DNA from: Paenibacillus sp. HW567
GTDB taxonomy: Bacteria > Bacillota > Bacilli > Paenibacillales > Paenibacillaceae
Assembly (NCBI RefSeq): GCF_000374185.1
Contig: NZ_KB910518.1
Span: 3,667,687 to 3,731,686, forward strand
DNA length: 64,000 nt
Direction: 5' to 3'
Positions 25,305 through 34,063 of the stretch are shown here, piece by piece. Every line of letters begins with the position of its first letter. The first letter of the stretch is position 1. The notes beneath the pieces are model-generated. The model was not told the DNA's origin, did no database searches, and worked only from the letters and a program-made list of their open reading frames with translations. The translations under genes and the position numbers were made by a program.

Positions 25305-28227
25305 CGGACTGTCCGGTACAGAAGCTCTCCTGTGGTCCAAGGTATGAGTAGGGGCGCGGACGTGCGGACAGCACAAGCTTTTGCAGCACAAGTCCGGCAT
25401 CGAGGCCATAAAAGCGGAGGGTGTGCATGCCTTTTGCCAACGGATGCCGGGTGGTCACGGTATGAATATTATCCATTACAGCGCGGCACCACGGTTCATT
25501 GTCATGATTGCCTCCCTCATAATCTGCCGGCAGGGCGTCAACAATGACCGGCGTTTCGCCGTCAAAGCCTGCCGCATATTTCAAGCCGCTGACCGGCGAT
25601 AGATGATTTGTTGGCGCAATATAAGCGGTCAAGCGGTAATCCCCGTCCTGATGTACAAGAATCCGGTACTCCAGATACGGCGCATGCTCCGGTTGCACAA
25701 AAGAGGCACCGTGCGGATACATTTTGACCGAGGATAACGAACGTCCATAGCCCCCGATAATTTTCCACTCCACCCCGGAATTGGATACACGGCATAAGGC
25801 ATGCTCCGCCTCAATCGACACGACATGGTGGGCTTCAATAAATGTCATCGGCGGCACCTCCTGAATGTCCGTCCATTCCACGGCTGCCGTCACCTTCACC
25901 GTTCCTCCGGCGCCGGAGAACGTAATGTCGCCCGACGTTGTCCCTGCTGCTTTTTCCCAATCCACAGTAACCTGAATCGTCTCTCCTGTGTCAATCCGCC
26001 CCTGGGTCTTATCGAGCCTGATCCAGTCCGAGCTGCACTCCGCAAGATACTCAAATCCCGCTGCTCCGCCATTGCTGATCGTAATGTCATACGTCTCCCG
26101 CTGCAGATTGGTGAACACCGGAAGACTGGCCGTACCCGACACATACGCTTGTTCCGTTCCCTCCACAGCAATAATCATCTGAGCGCCCTGGTCCGGGATG
26201 ATTGTGCTCACCTTCGGATAACTCCATCCTTCCGCATCCCAGTTGACATACCCGACATGAGCTGAGCTCATCATGCCTTGCCATTTTCCACCCGAAATTT
26301 CCGTGTTGTAGACCCGCTCCAGCTCCTTATCCCGCTCGATGGCTTCGGCTGCCAGCTTGGCATAGGTGTTCGCAAGCACACTGCCGCGCTTCGCGTAAAG
26401 GCTGCTCAGCCCTGCATAGATTTGCATTTTAACCACATTTGCAGATGCTACAGCAGGGTAATAAACGAGCTGAAAGTAGGCATCCTTATGTGCTTCAGGA
26501 ATCAATGTATAGTATTTATCGGCTGCATTTTCAATTTCCAGCGCTTGCTGCAGAACTCTCTGCGCCTCATGGTCATGGACCAGGCTGAAGGTAGATGGAG
26601 TGATAATTTCCGGTTTGCGCCGGCCGTTCATGCGGGTGTAATCCGATAACAACTGCGCGATTCCTTCTACCGTCTCAGCTTCCAGGCCTGATCCAAACTG
26701 CTGTGCCACCCAACGCTTGGTATATTCCGCAGTCCGGTTGATGGCTTCAGTTCCCCATGCGTCAAAATCATATGCCAAATCCAGAAAGTAAGCTATCGGC
26801 AGCTCCATCGGCTTCAGGTCTCCGACATTGACGATCCACACATCACGGATACCGTAATCAAATGCCATGGACATCTGCTCCCAAATCTTCTCAAGCGGAA
26901 TCGTATTCACCCACTCATAGGAATGAGGACCGCCGTGATAGTCAAAATGGTAGTACATCCCCCAGCCCGCGCAACGCTGCTGCTCGCGCCCCGCCGGAAT
27001 TTTGCGGAGATTGCCGAAGTTGTCGTCTGCCAGCAGAATCGTAACATCATCCAGGACATCCCAGTCCTTGAGTCCCTCCACCTCGGCTGTGCCGTACCAA
27101 TATTTCTCAACCTCCTTATAGACGGCTAAGATTTGCGGCGCCTGATCCAGATTGTACTTCTTCAGCAGCGCTTTCTGCGTGAGGATGATGTCCTTTAGCA
27201 GCTCAATATTTTCCCGGTCTGAGCCCTCCAGCGCAGAATCCTCCTCCCCCCGCATGCCTAGTGTAATCAGGTTGTGAAATTCTTTGTTGCGTCTGATGCC
27301 GTCTTCCCAGAAAGTGGTGATGGCCTCTTTATTCCGGGCAAAATTCCACAGGTTGCTGCTGCCGTACTGCCGGTATACCTTCTGCCATTCGCTGCCGGCC
27401 CGGAACAAAGGCTCATGGTGGGAGGTTCCCATGACGATGCCGTATTCTTCAGCGTGCCGGGCATTGGCAATCGGGCTGGTTGTACCGTTCAGGCTGAATT
27501 CGGCGCTCCACATGGCCGGCCATAAATAGTTCCCCTTAAGTCTGAGGATCAGCTCAAACACCTTGTCGTAGAACGCTTCGTTGAAATCGCCGAACGCCCG
27601 GGTCACCCAAGAGCCTAAGGACGGCCAATCGTCGTTCAGGAAGATCCCTCTGTATTTTACGGATGGTTCTTTGGAGGTAATGTTGAGCTGGCTTGCGGAA
27701 AGGGTCAGGAGCGGCTTCTTCTCCGGTACAACGTCCCCCCAATACACCCACGGGCTGACTCCGATCATTTCGGAAATCGAATAGATGCCGTAGATCGTCC
27801 CCCGCTTATCGCTTCCCGCTATAACAAGCGCCTGATCGACTCCGGCAACCGGACGCTCAATCAATTGGATACGGTAGCATTCTCTCCTGCCTTGTATGGA
27901 GGATACGTCCAGGACGCCCTCCGCGATTAGGGAATCAATAACCTCATTGCTGCCAATAGACCCGGCGATGATTACCGTTCCATCCAGCGCTTCAATTTGT
28001 GTGAAAAGTTCAGGCGCAGCCCCGGCCACTAGCTGCATATCGGCAGCGAACGACCCCGCCACCCGGCGCAATCCGGTATAATCCTCCCCCTTGGAGTCCA
28101 GGTAAAGCTTGGCTGCCTTCCCCTGCTTCACCAGCGTCAAATCCTTGACTGCCGGGTACTCCGGCTGCTCCGCCAAGCTGCCTGATCCTTCTGCTTCTCC
28201 GGCATTCACAGCGCGTTTCGTTGTCAT
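25285..28227 (-). CDS. GH115 family glycosidase (alpha-glucuronidase)
   Basis: 980 residues. GH115 blocks are clear: GIYSISEMIGVSPWVYWGD, KYRGIFLNDDWPSLGSW, FELILRLKGNYLWPAMW, MGTSHHEP and ADDNFGNLRKIP. A C-terminal beta-sandwich GH115_C-type region includes VSIEAEHALCRV and KYAAGFDG. GH115 enzymes remove glucuronate or 4-O-methyl-glucuronate from xylan or arabinogalactan side chains. No signal peptide is seen. The ATG at 28227 has AAGGAGAG upstream; an earlier ATG at 28248 lacks a site. The last five residues and the stop come from the structured repeat, so the original C-terminus may have been replaced. It is divergent from the SGNH esterase gene. Confidence 0.92.
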   Translation of the reverse strand: MTTKRAVNAGEAEGSGSLAEQPEYPAVKDLTLVKQGKAAKLYLDSKGEDYTGLRRVAGSFAADMQLVAGAAPELFTQIEALDGTVIIAGSIGSNEVIDSLIAEGVLDVSSIQGRRECYRIQLIERPVAGVDQALVIAGSDKRGTIYGIYSISEMIGVSPWVYWGDVVPEKKPLLTLSASQLNITSKEPSVKYRGIFLNDDWPSLGSWVTRAFGDFNEAFYDKVFELILRLKGNYLWPAMWSAEFSLNGTTSPIANARHAEEYGIVMGTSHHEPLFRAGSEWQKVYRQYGSSNLWNFARNKEAITTFWEDGIRRNKEFHNLITLGMRGEEDSALEGSDRENIELLKDIILTQKALLKKYNLDQAPQILAVYKEVEKYWYGTAEVEGLKDWDVLDDVTILLADDNFGNLRKIPAGREQQRCAGWGMYYHFDYHGGPHSYEWVNTIPLEKIWEQMSMAFDYGIRDVWIVNVGDLKPMELPIAYFLDLAYDFDAWGTEAINRTAEYTKRWVAQQFGSGLEAETVEGIAQLLSDYTRMNGRRKPEIITPSTFSLVHDHEAQRVLQQALEIENAADKYYTLIPEAHKDAYFQLVYYPAVASANVVKMQIYAGLSSLYAKRGSVLANTYAKLAAEAIERDKELERVYNTEISGGKWQGMMSSAHVGYVNWDAEGWSYPKVSTIIPDQGAQMIIAVEGTEQAYVSGTASLPVFTNLQRETYDITISNGGAAGFEYLAECSSDWIRLDKTQGRIDTGETIQVTVDWEKAAGTTSGDITFSGAGGTVKVTAAVEWTDIQEVPPMTFIEAHHVVSIEAEHALCRVSNSGVEWKIIGGYGRSLSSVKMYPHGASFVQPEHAPYLEYRILVHQDGDYRLTAYIAPTNHLSPVSGLKYAAGFDGETPVIVDALPADYEGGNHDNEPWCRAVMDNIHTVTTRHPLAKGMHTLRFYGLDAGLVLQKLVLSARPRPYSYLGPQESFCTGQSGGSLEL

Positions 28228-28288
28228 TGAACTCTCTCTCCTTGGCATCCTTTATTTCAAATATTTAGGTGCATTTATTCTTAGGCAC

Positions 28289-28311
28289 ATTATATAAGTA
28301 AAGCGGTTTCA
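28289..28311 (-). promoter_or_regulatory. Candidate GH115 promoter with cre-like site
   Basis: On the minus strand TATAAT lies at 28289-28294 and TGAAACCGCTTTAC at 28298-28311, which matches a CcpA cre consensus in all but the last two positions. A cre site over the promoter would allow glucose repression. This is by eye only. Confidence 0.35.
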
Positions 28312-28449
28312 ATCACCATGTGAAAACTAGAAACTTTTTGTAATAACTAAAGGAATTCCGTTTTGATCGTTGAGCTGTACATGCAACCATGTCTATAATA
28401 AAAAAGTTGATAGCGCATTCACAACCGTCAGAAAGCGAGGATATTTGAA

Positions 28450-30189
28450 GTGGAAAACAATAACAGCTTCATTGCCACCGGCAAAGTGGAAGGCCCCAAA
28501 GCACCCAAAGACCCGGTGGAGAGAAGAAGCGGATTTTTCGTGCTGTTCGAAACAGCGATTGAGGCCACTGCCCGGGCCGGGAGCAGGCCGTCACAGGAAA
28601 TCTATCTGGAAGGCAGCTATCTGATAGATAAAGCCAGATATATCGGCGGAGTCACGGATGAGCAGATGCTGGCTCTACTCTCAAGCTGGAGCGGATTCCG
28701 CAGATTGGTGCACAGCATCGGTGTGTCGGTGAAGACGGCGAATAGAGAATCAGAGGTCTCTTTTCTTCTCCAGAACTGGGGTAGAACGAGCAAGTATGAA
28801 ACGGGAACCCGGCTGCTGTTACCCTGTCCTGGCGACGGAACGGAGGTCATCCTTAAGCTGGAGGATACCGCATGGTCCGAGGAGGATGAAGCTCCCGGCA
28901 AATTTGCCTTTGAATTCAGCCGCGAGGGCGAGCTGGCAACGGCGAGCATTATTTTCTATCTGAATGACGGCTTTGCCGTGCCTGAGCTGACAATTGAACC
29001 TCCTGTCCCGTTTGACTCGCAGGAATACCGTGATATGATCGCGAAGTCTCTGCTGCATTCCGGCAACAATAAAAGATTGAAAGCCGCCATTGAAAAGGCA
29101 GTAAAGGGCGAGGACGTCACCGTCGCCTATATCGGCGGTTCCATCACGCAGGGCGCGGGAGCCAAGCCGATACATACCGAATGTTATGCCTATCAGTCCT
29201 ATTTAAAATTCAAGGAGCGGTTCGGCAAGGACGGCGGAGAGAACGTTCATTACGTAAAGGCTGGAGTAGGCGGAACACCGTCGGAGCTTGGAGTTATCCG
29301 CTATGACAGAGATGTTCTCAGGGACGGTACTGTAGCACCGGACATTGTGGTGGTGGAATTCGCGGTCAACGATGAGGGCGATGAAACGAAGGGCAATTGC
29401 TTTGAAAGCCTCATTCTGAAAATCCTTGCTGCGGAGAACCGCCCCGCCGTTATTCTCCTGTTCAGCGTATTTGTGAATGACTGGAATCTGCAGGAGCGCC
29501 TTTCCCCCGTGGGCAGGCACTACAATCTGCCTATGGTCAGCGTAAAGGACGCGGTGACGGAGCAGTTCCGGCTGAGCAAAGCTGAAGGCAACCTGATTTC
29601 GAAACGGCAATTTTTCTATGATATCTATCATCCGACAAATGACGGCCACAGGGTAATGGCGGATTGTCTCGCCTGCTTGTTCTCCGAAACCTATAAGTCG
29701 CCTACGGACGACGAAGATATCACGCTGGATCAGCCTCCGGTTCTCGGGAATGATTTTGCCGGCACCCGTTTGCTGGACCGCAAATGCCTAATTGACACTG
29801 TCAGCTTGGAAGCAGGCGGCTTCTCGGAGAGCGATACGGAATTGCAGATGGTTGAAATGGATGCCCACCCCTCCGGGACTCCAGAATTTCCACATAACTG
29901 GATGCATACGGCTTCGTCCGGCCAGACCAGCTTCAAGCTGAAGATAACCAGCAAAAATCTCATCCTCGTCTACAAGGATTCCGGCAGCCCCGAGTTTGGG
30001 AAAGCGGATATTTTCGTGGATGGCAAGCTTACGCTCACTGCTGATCCGCATGTGAACAACTGGACCCACTGCAATCCGGTCATTCTGTATCAATATGAGC
30101 ATAGCCAGGAGCATGAGATAGAAATCAGAATGGCGGCTGAAGATCAGGACAAATGCTTTACGATTCTGGGCTTTGGCTATAACGAGTAA
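28450..30189 (+). CDS. SGNH/GDSL-type hydrolase, likely carbohydrate esterase
   Basis: 579 residues. The N-terminal third is a beta-rich accessory region. The SGNH core has the nucleophile Ser in YIGGSITQGAG near residue 230, the oxyanion Gly in KAGVGGTPSELG, Asn in VVVEFAVNDEGD near 304, and the Asp/His pair in DIYHPTNDGH near 391-394. This matches acetyl-xylan/polysaccharide esterases. A C-terminal beta domain follows. The start is a GTG at 28450 with GCGAGG nine bases upstream. No signal peptide is seen. Divergence from the GH115 gene suggests joint work on a glucuronate-bearing, acetylated polysaccharide. The substrate is not proven. Confidence 0.88.
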   Translation: MENNNSFIATGKVEGPKAPKDPVERRSGFFVLFETAIEATARAGSRPSQEIYLEGSYLIDKARYIGGVTDEQMLALLSSWSGFRRLVHSIGVSVKTANRESEVSFLLQNWGRTSKYETGTRLLLPCPGDGTEVILKLEDTAWSEEDEAPGKFAFEFSREGELATASIIFYLNDGFAVPELTIEPPVPFDSQEYRDMIAKSLLHSGNNKRLKAAIEKAVKGEDVTVAYIGGSITQGAGAKPIHTECYAYQSYLKFKERFGKDGGENVHYVKAGVGGTPSELGVIRYDRDVLRDGTVAPDIVVVEFAVNDEGDETKGNCFESLILKILAAENRPAVILLFSVFVNDWNLQERLSPVGRHYNLPMVSVKDAVTEQFRLSKAEGNLISKRQFFYDIYHPTNDGHRVMADCLACLFSETYKSPTDDEDITLDQPPVLGNDFAGTRLLDRKCLIDTVSLEAGGFSESDTELQMVEMDAHPSGTPEFPHNWMHTASSGQTSFKLKITSKNLILVYKDSGSPEFGKADIFVDGKLTLTADPHVNNWTHCNPVILYQYEHSQEHEIEIRMAAEDQDKCFTILGFGYNE

Positions 30190-30200
30190 CGCAAGAGTAC

Positions 30201-30235
30201 AAAAAAAGCCGACATCCTCCCAGGAGAATGCCGGC
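30201..30235 (-). terminator. Terminator, T-run on minus strand
   Basis: On the minus strand AGCCGGCATTCTCC pairs with GGAGGATGTCGGCT and is followed by TTTTTTT. It can end leftward ptsHI transcripts after they pass through the repeat, and the stem may also help end the rightward esterase transcript. Confidence 0.7.
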
Positions 30236-30279
30236 TATATAAGCTGGGCTTAAAAATTTATAAAAGGTAGAAGTGCGGA

Positions 30280-30478
30280 GGGGAAGTTTGGAACTGGAGG
30301 AGCGGTAGCGACCGCCTAAGAGCTTTCCGTAGGAAAGCTGGCATCGTAAGCATAAGCTGTCTGCGGATTTCCACCGCGAAGAGCGGTATAAATCAAGAAA
30401 TCTGCAGACGGGCAGCGGCCGGAAGTCCAAACATTCCCCGCAGTTACGTCCAAACCTAATATGATAATCTTAAGTTCA
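30280..30478 (-). repeat. Structured interspersed repeat, copy 2 (inverted)
   Basis: The core 30280-30439 is the reverse complement of 25147-25304 with scattered changes, and homology extends to about 30478. The stems are kept: the outer GGGGAA/TTCCCC pairing, GTCTGC/GCAGAC, AGCTTTCC/GGAAAGCT and GCGGT/ACCGC. The loop of the inner hairpin differs from copy 1. The two copies flank the GH115/SGNH gene pair. Positions 30190-30538 hold only this repeat and the terminator at 30201. Confidence 0.8.
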
Positions 30479-30538
30479 GCTTATATAAAGTAATTTGGAA
30501 AAAGTGAGTTCAAACGAAAAAAACGGATAACCCGATGA

Positions 30539-32248
30539 CTACTGGATCGCTTGCACCAGCGCCGCTACTTCCTCAGCAGTGCCGAGCTGCAGCGCTTTGG
30601 CCGCAAGCTCTTTCATATCGGCAGCCGACAGCTTGGAAATCTGACTGCGCGCCGGCAGAATGGAGGTTGCGCTCATGCTGAATTCGTCGAGACCAAGTCC
30701 CAGCAGCAGCGGAATCGCGGTGGCGTCACCGGCCATCTCGCCGCACATTCCGGCCCATTTGCCCTCTGCGTGCGCAGCGTCAATTACGTTTTTAATTAGA
30801 CGCAGGATTGCCGGATTGTATGGCTGGTACAGGTACGATACCTGTTCGTTCATACGGTCGGCAGCCATTGTATATTGAATCAGATCGTTCGTGCCAATAC
30901 TGAAGAAATCTACTTCCTTCGCAAATTGGTCTGCCAGCACGGCAGTAGAAGGAATCTCTACCATGATCCCGAGCTGAATGTGATCCGATACTTCCTTGCC
31001 TTCTTCACGCAGCTTCGCCTTCTCTTCCAGCAGCAAATCGCGGGCTGCACGGAACTCACCAAGGGTGGCAATCATCGGGAACATAATGCGAAGATCGCCA
31101 TGAACACTGGCTCTCAGCAAAGCGCGAAGCTGTGTACGGAAGATATCCTGGCGATCCAGGCACAGACGGATGGCACGGAAGCCGAGGAATGGATTCATTT
31201 CCTTCGGAAGCTCCAGATAAGGCAGCTCCTTGTCGCCGCCGATATCCAGGGTGCGAACAACCACCGGTTTACCATTCATGTTCTCCAGCACTGTGCGGTA
31301 GGCATTGTATTGGATTTCCTCAGACGGCAGCTTATCGCGGCCCATGTAGAGGAACTCGGTACGGTAGAGGCCTACGCCTTCGCCGCCATTCTCGATGACG
31401 CCGGCTACATCATTCGGCGTTCCGATATTGGCCGCAAGCTCAACATGCTTGCCGTCAGCAGATACCGTTGGCTCCTCGCGCAGCTTCCGCCATTCGGAGA
31501 TTTGCAGATTGTAAGCTTCCTGCTTGCGGGTGTATTCGGCAACCTCGTCTTCACCCGGATTTATGAGAACGTCTCCACTCAGTCCGTCCACAATTACAAG
31601 ATCTCCGGCTTTGACCTCAGACAGCACATTTTTGGTGCCGACTACCGCCGGAATTTCCAGGGAACGGGCCATAATCGCCGAGTGTGAGGTACGTCCGCCA
31701 ATGTTGGTCGTGAAGCCCTTTACATATTTGCGGTTGAGCTGTGCTGTATCCGACGGAGTCAAATCCTCGGCAATCACAATGACCTCTTCGCTGATCTCTG
31801 CCGGGCTTACGTAGGAAATCCCCAGCAGATGGTTCAGCAATCGTTTGGTCACATCACGCATGTCGGCTGCACGTTCCTGCAGATAAGCGTTTTTCATGTT
31901 CTGGAACATTTCGATGAACTGATTGGCAACCTCCTGCAGGGCATAATCCGCATTTACTGCTTCCTCACGGATTTTATCCATTACCGGACTGATCAGCTCG
32001 GGATCTTCCAGAATCAGCAGATGAGACTCAAAAATCTCCGCTTTCTTCTCGCCCAATTCTGCCAGCGTACGTTCTTTAATCCGCTGAAGCTCGCCTTTGG
32101 AGACCTGAAGAGCATGCTCCAGCTTGGCAACCTCAGCTTCCACATCGCTCACGGAAGATTTCGTGATCGTATAATCCGGATGCTTCAGGATGAACGCTCG
32201 GGCTACGGCAATGCCTGCGGAAGCCGCGATTCCTGAAATCTTACTCAT
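30539..32248 (-). CDS. ptsI: PTS enzyme I (phosphoenolpyruvate-protein phosphotransferase)
   Basis: 569 residues, the family's usual length. The N-terminus is [19 protein letters not shown]. The phospho-His is in [21 protein letters not shown] near residue 188. The PEP-binding barrel has [60 protein letters not shown], and the catalytic Cys region [10 protein letters not shown]. It moves phosphate from PEP to HPr to start sugar uptake by all PTS transporters. The start overlaps the ptsH stop by eight bases, so the two are coupled. Confidence 0.98.
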   Translation of the reverse strand: MSKISGIAASAGIAVARAFILKHPDYTITKSSVSDVEAEVAKLEHALQVSKGELQRIKERTLAELGEKKAEIFESHLLILEDPELISPVMDKIREEAVNADYALQEVANQFIEMFQNMKNAYLQERAADMRDVTKRLLNHLLGISYVSPAEISEEVIVIAEDLTPSDTAQLNRKYVKGFTTNIGGRTSHSAIMARSLEIPAVVGTKNVLSEVKAGDLVIVDGLSGDVLINPGEDEVAEYTRKQEAYNLQISEWRKLREEPTVSADGKHVELAANIGTPNDVAGVIENGGEGVGLYRTEFLYMGRDKLPSEEIQYNAYRTVLENMNGKPVVVRTLDIGGDKELPYLELPKEMNPFLGFRAIRLCLDRQDIFRTQLRALLRASVHGDLRIMFPMIATLGEFRAARDLLLEEKAKLREEGKEVSDHIQLGIMVEIPSTAVLADQFAKEVDFFSIGTNDLIQYTMAADRMNEQVSYLYQPYNPAILRLIKNVIDAAHAEGKWAGMCGEMAGDATAIPLLLGLGLDEFSMSATSILPARSQISKLSAADMKELAAKALQLGTAEEVAALVQAIQ

Positions 32249-32516
32249 GAAGCTCTCCCAGCCCTTCCTTAATCATTACATCCTCAAGTGCGCCAAGAGC
32301 CTCGGCTTCCTGAGCGCCTGCAGTAATCAGGGTCAGGGTATCCCCTGTTTCCAGTCCCAGAGACAATACGCCAAGAATGGACTTCAGTGTAACCTTCTTG
32401 CCTTTGGCTTCTGCAAAAGCCTCAGTGTCCTTGAATTTGGTTGCTGTATTAACCAGCGCTGTGGCTGGACGTGCATGAATTCCGTCTTCGTCAATAATTC
32501 TGAAAGTTTTTTGCAT
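32241..32516 (-). CDS. ptsH: PTS phosphocarrier protein HPr
   Basis: 91 residues. The active-site His is residue 14 in GIHARPA, and the regulatory HPr-kinase target Ser46 is in [11 protein letters not shown]. Both sites together are typical of Firmicutes, where HPr-Ser-P is the CcpA corepressor. The ribosome binding site GAGAGTGAG before the ATG is moderate. It is the first gene of ptsHI. Confidence 0.98.
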   Translation of the reverse strand: MQKTFRIIDEDGIHARPATALVNTATKFKDTEAFAEAKGKKVTLKSILGVLSLGLETGDTLTLITAGAQEAEALGALEDVMIKEGLGELHE

Positions 32517-32552
32517 AATAATTTCTCACTCTCTTTCTGTTCGGTATGAAAT

Positions 32553-32590
32553 GGTATAAGAATACTGCCACGGGAAACAAGCGGTTTCCC
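32553..32590 (-). promoter_or_regulatory. ptsH promoter with overlapping inverted repeat
   Basis: On the minus strand a TTGTTT (-35, 32575-32580) and TATACC (-10, 32553-32558) are 16 bases apart. A perfect inverted repeat GGGAAAC-AAGCG-GTTTCCC at 32572-32590 covers the -35 box and may be an operator or a hairpin. Confidence 0.5.
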
Positions 32591-32625
32591 TATTCCGGGC
32601 AGCCATTTCCGGTTCTGTTATAATG

Positions 32626-32672
32626 CAAAAAAGGCAAAACCATACCCAAGAATAAAGGTAGTGGTTTTGCCT
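32626..32672 (-). terminator. Terminator insulating ptsH from upstream transcription
   Basis: AGGCAAAACCA (32632-32642) and TGGTTTTGCCT (32662-32672) form an 11-base stem, with a T-run on the minus strand at 32626-32631. It would stop leftward transcripts coming from the toxin array. Confidence 0.75.
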
Positions 32673-32744
32673 GATTTAACAGTAACAACCCGAAAATATT
32701 CACTTATATTTTATAGCATAACTCTTGGGATTTAGCAAATCAAG

Positions 32745-32989
32745 TGGGAGAGGCTATAGGCCCCCCCTCCTTTAAAGTTAGCCGCTGCTGGACAAGTTCA
32801 AGAACACAGAATAATGTTAAGCCTGTTTTTGTTTCTGTTGGTCATAGAATTTCAATTTCTACAGCTAGTGAATGGACTTTAAAACTAACACCCAAGTATA
32901 AATTGCCAGAAAGTACTCGCCAAGCAGATCGATTTGTGAAAAAAGACTCATTCGTTGACTTGGATGTGATACTTAAATCCTTTATCTAG
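32745..32989 (+). pseudogene. nfi: Endonuclease V fragment (C-terminal end)
   Basis: In the plus frame the peptide contains [19 protein letters not shown] and [15 protein letters not shown]. These match the C-terminal blocks of endonuclease V (NVKPxxVSVGHxI followed by YRLPEPTRxAD). The N-terminal two thirds, including the catalytic Asp residues, are missing and no matching sequence is seen upstream. Endonuclease V cuts DNA next to deaminated bases; this remnant cannot. It marks an old insertion or deletion at the edge of the toxin region. Confidence 0.75.
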
Positions 32990-33163
32990 GACGTAAAATG
33001 AAGCATCCAAGTAATGACATTCCCGTTCCCTAAGGGAATTGAAGAAACTCCAATAGACATTGGTAAAGTCTATAACAATACGGTCAATCGAAACTTTCAC
33101 TCCTTCCACGTTCATCCCCCGACCCAAATTTTTCAACGAATTTCGGACTATATTAGAGGGCAA
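32948..33163 (-). other. Small open frame of doubtful coding status
   Basis: 71 codons from a TTG with no ribosome binding site, overlapping the 3' end of the endonuclease V fragment on the other strand. The peptide contains VSIDRIVIDFTNVYWSFF, which looks protein-like, so it may be the decayed N-terminal part of a gene. No function is assigned. The stretch 32990-33175 holds nothing else seen. Confidence 0.2.
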
Positions 33164-33175
33164 GGTGGCTAGCCT

Positions 33176-33608
33176 TCACGTTGCCTTACCTGTATATGTC
33201 AACTGGCACGTTACCAATTTGTTATTGACACAGTAATCATCGTTGCAATAGTCAGTTATGTTGCGGATAAAGTGCAATTCTTTGTATACCGCCCTTACTA
33301 AAGTAGTTGTCGCACTATCCATCTTGAAAGTTGCGATTCATGTCCTACTCACCGTCCCAATCGTTGCATAATAATCTACAGTTGCTAATGGATTCGAAAA
33401 AACCGTAAGAAAACAAAGGTAACAAAAAACAGGTCAAACATGGTAGTATCTGACCATAATTGACCTGTTTGATATATCGGCATAGCGTTAATTAGGTTAC
33501 AAATTCAAGCGCTGACGTGCGTACAAGAAATTCGAGTAATCTTTATACGGTATTACATGGGTTATTTGTGTTATTGGTTGAATGATGGATTCATTCGGTA
33601 CTGGCCCC
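33176..33608 (-). repeat. Dispersed repeat R1 downstream of a toxin/immunity cassette
   Basis: This copy shares with R2 (37835-38090) and R3 (63296-63716) a hairpin, a downstream GATGTGCGTACAA-like block (GACGTGCGTACAA here), and TTCATTCGGTACTGG at the right end. The left part, shared only with R3, contains on the minus strand a short frame (33176-33322, 48 codons) with MD-T-VR and RN motifs similar to a 33-codon frame in R3. It lies directly downstream of the immunity gene at 33681 in the same orientation as the other copies. Its role is unknown. Confidence 0.7.
33424..33469 (-). terminator. R1 terminator hairpin
   Basis: AACAGGTCAAACATGGT pairs with ACCATAATTGACCTGTT, with a T-run on the minus strand at 33424-33429. 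It should end the leftward cassette transcript. Confidence 0.75.
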
Positions 33609-33629
33609 CCTCTGCCTCGGAATAAAGCA

Positions 33630-33656
33630 AAACGGTTATGCATTATGGATAACCGT
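33630..33656 (-). terminator. Hairpin after immunity gene A
   Basis: ACGGTTAT and ATAACCGT form a stem, followed by TTTTGCTTTATT on the minus strand, just past the stop at 33681. It acts with the R1 hairpin. Confidence 0.5.
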
Positions 33657-33680
33657 CAATATCTTATGAGTCTGTACTGA

Positions 33681-34049
33681 CTATATTCTACCTAATGCTC
33701 TATCAGCTTCTATTTGAAGTTGTATCGTTTTGGTTCCCATGTACTTCTGTGCAGTCCCTAAAATCGATCTGTCATTTCCGAGTACTTCCAACACCGTAGT
33801 TGAAAAAATGCTCTTTAAGTGAACATCTTTATCAGTAGATACTTCTTCAAAATATTTAAAGATACTTTCTAGCAAATTGATGTTTCTTTCCTCGCTTAAT
33901 AATTTAATTATTTTCGGCATGAATACTCTCTCAATTATGATAGTTTCTAGCACCTCACCGTAATACTCGATTGATTCTCTATACTCATTTTCAGCCGACG
34001 GTAAGAAATCTAACATTATTCTAAAGAATTCTTCCGATTTTTTACTCAT
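33681..34049 (-). CDS. Putative immunity protein A
   Basis: 122 residues, starting at the ATG at 34049 nine bases after GAGGAG. It is helical and acidic, with no signal peptide or membrane segment. The C-terminal part contains FSTTVLEVLGND and YMGTKTIQLQIEADRALGR, a pattern I associate with a small uncharacterised family (DUF7674-like, unconfirmed). It starts only 14 bases after the stop of toxin A, the usual place of a cognate immunity gene. The role is inferred from position. Confidence 0.7.
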   Translation of the reverse strand: MSKKSEEFFRIMLDFLPSAENEYRESIEYYGEVLETIIIERVFMPKIIKLLSEERNINLLESIFKYFEEVSTDKDVHLKSIFSTTVLEVLGNDRSILGTAQKYMGTKTIQLQIEADRALGRI

Positions 34050-34063
34050 ATCCACCAACTCCT

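Noticed and set aside
25156..25347. Open frame starting MDFRPLPVCR on the plus strand, with a similar frame at 30158-30430 on the minus strand
   Set aside because: Both frames arise from the two copies of the structured repeat and contain the same peptide because the DNA is repeated. They have no ribosome binding site and overlap known gene ends, so coding is unlikely.
33176..33608. Insertion sequence with transposase
   Set aside because: No full transposase frame, no catalytic motif and no clear terminal inverted repeats were seen in R1, R2 or R3.
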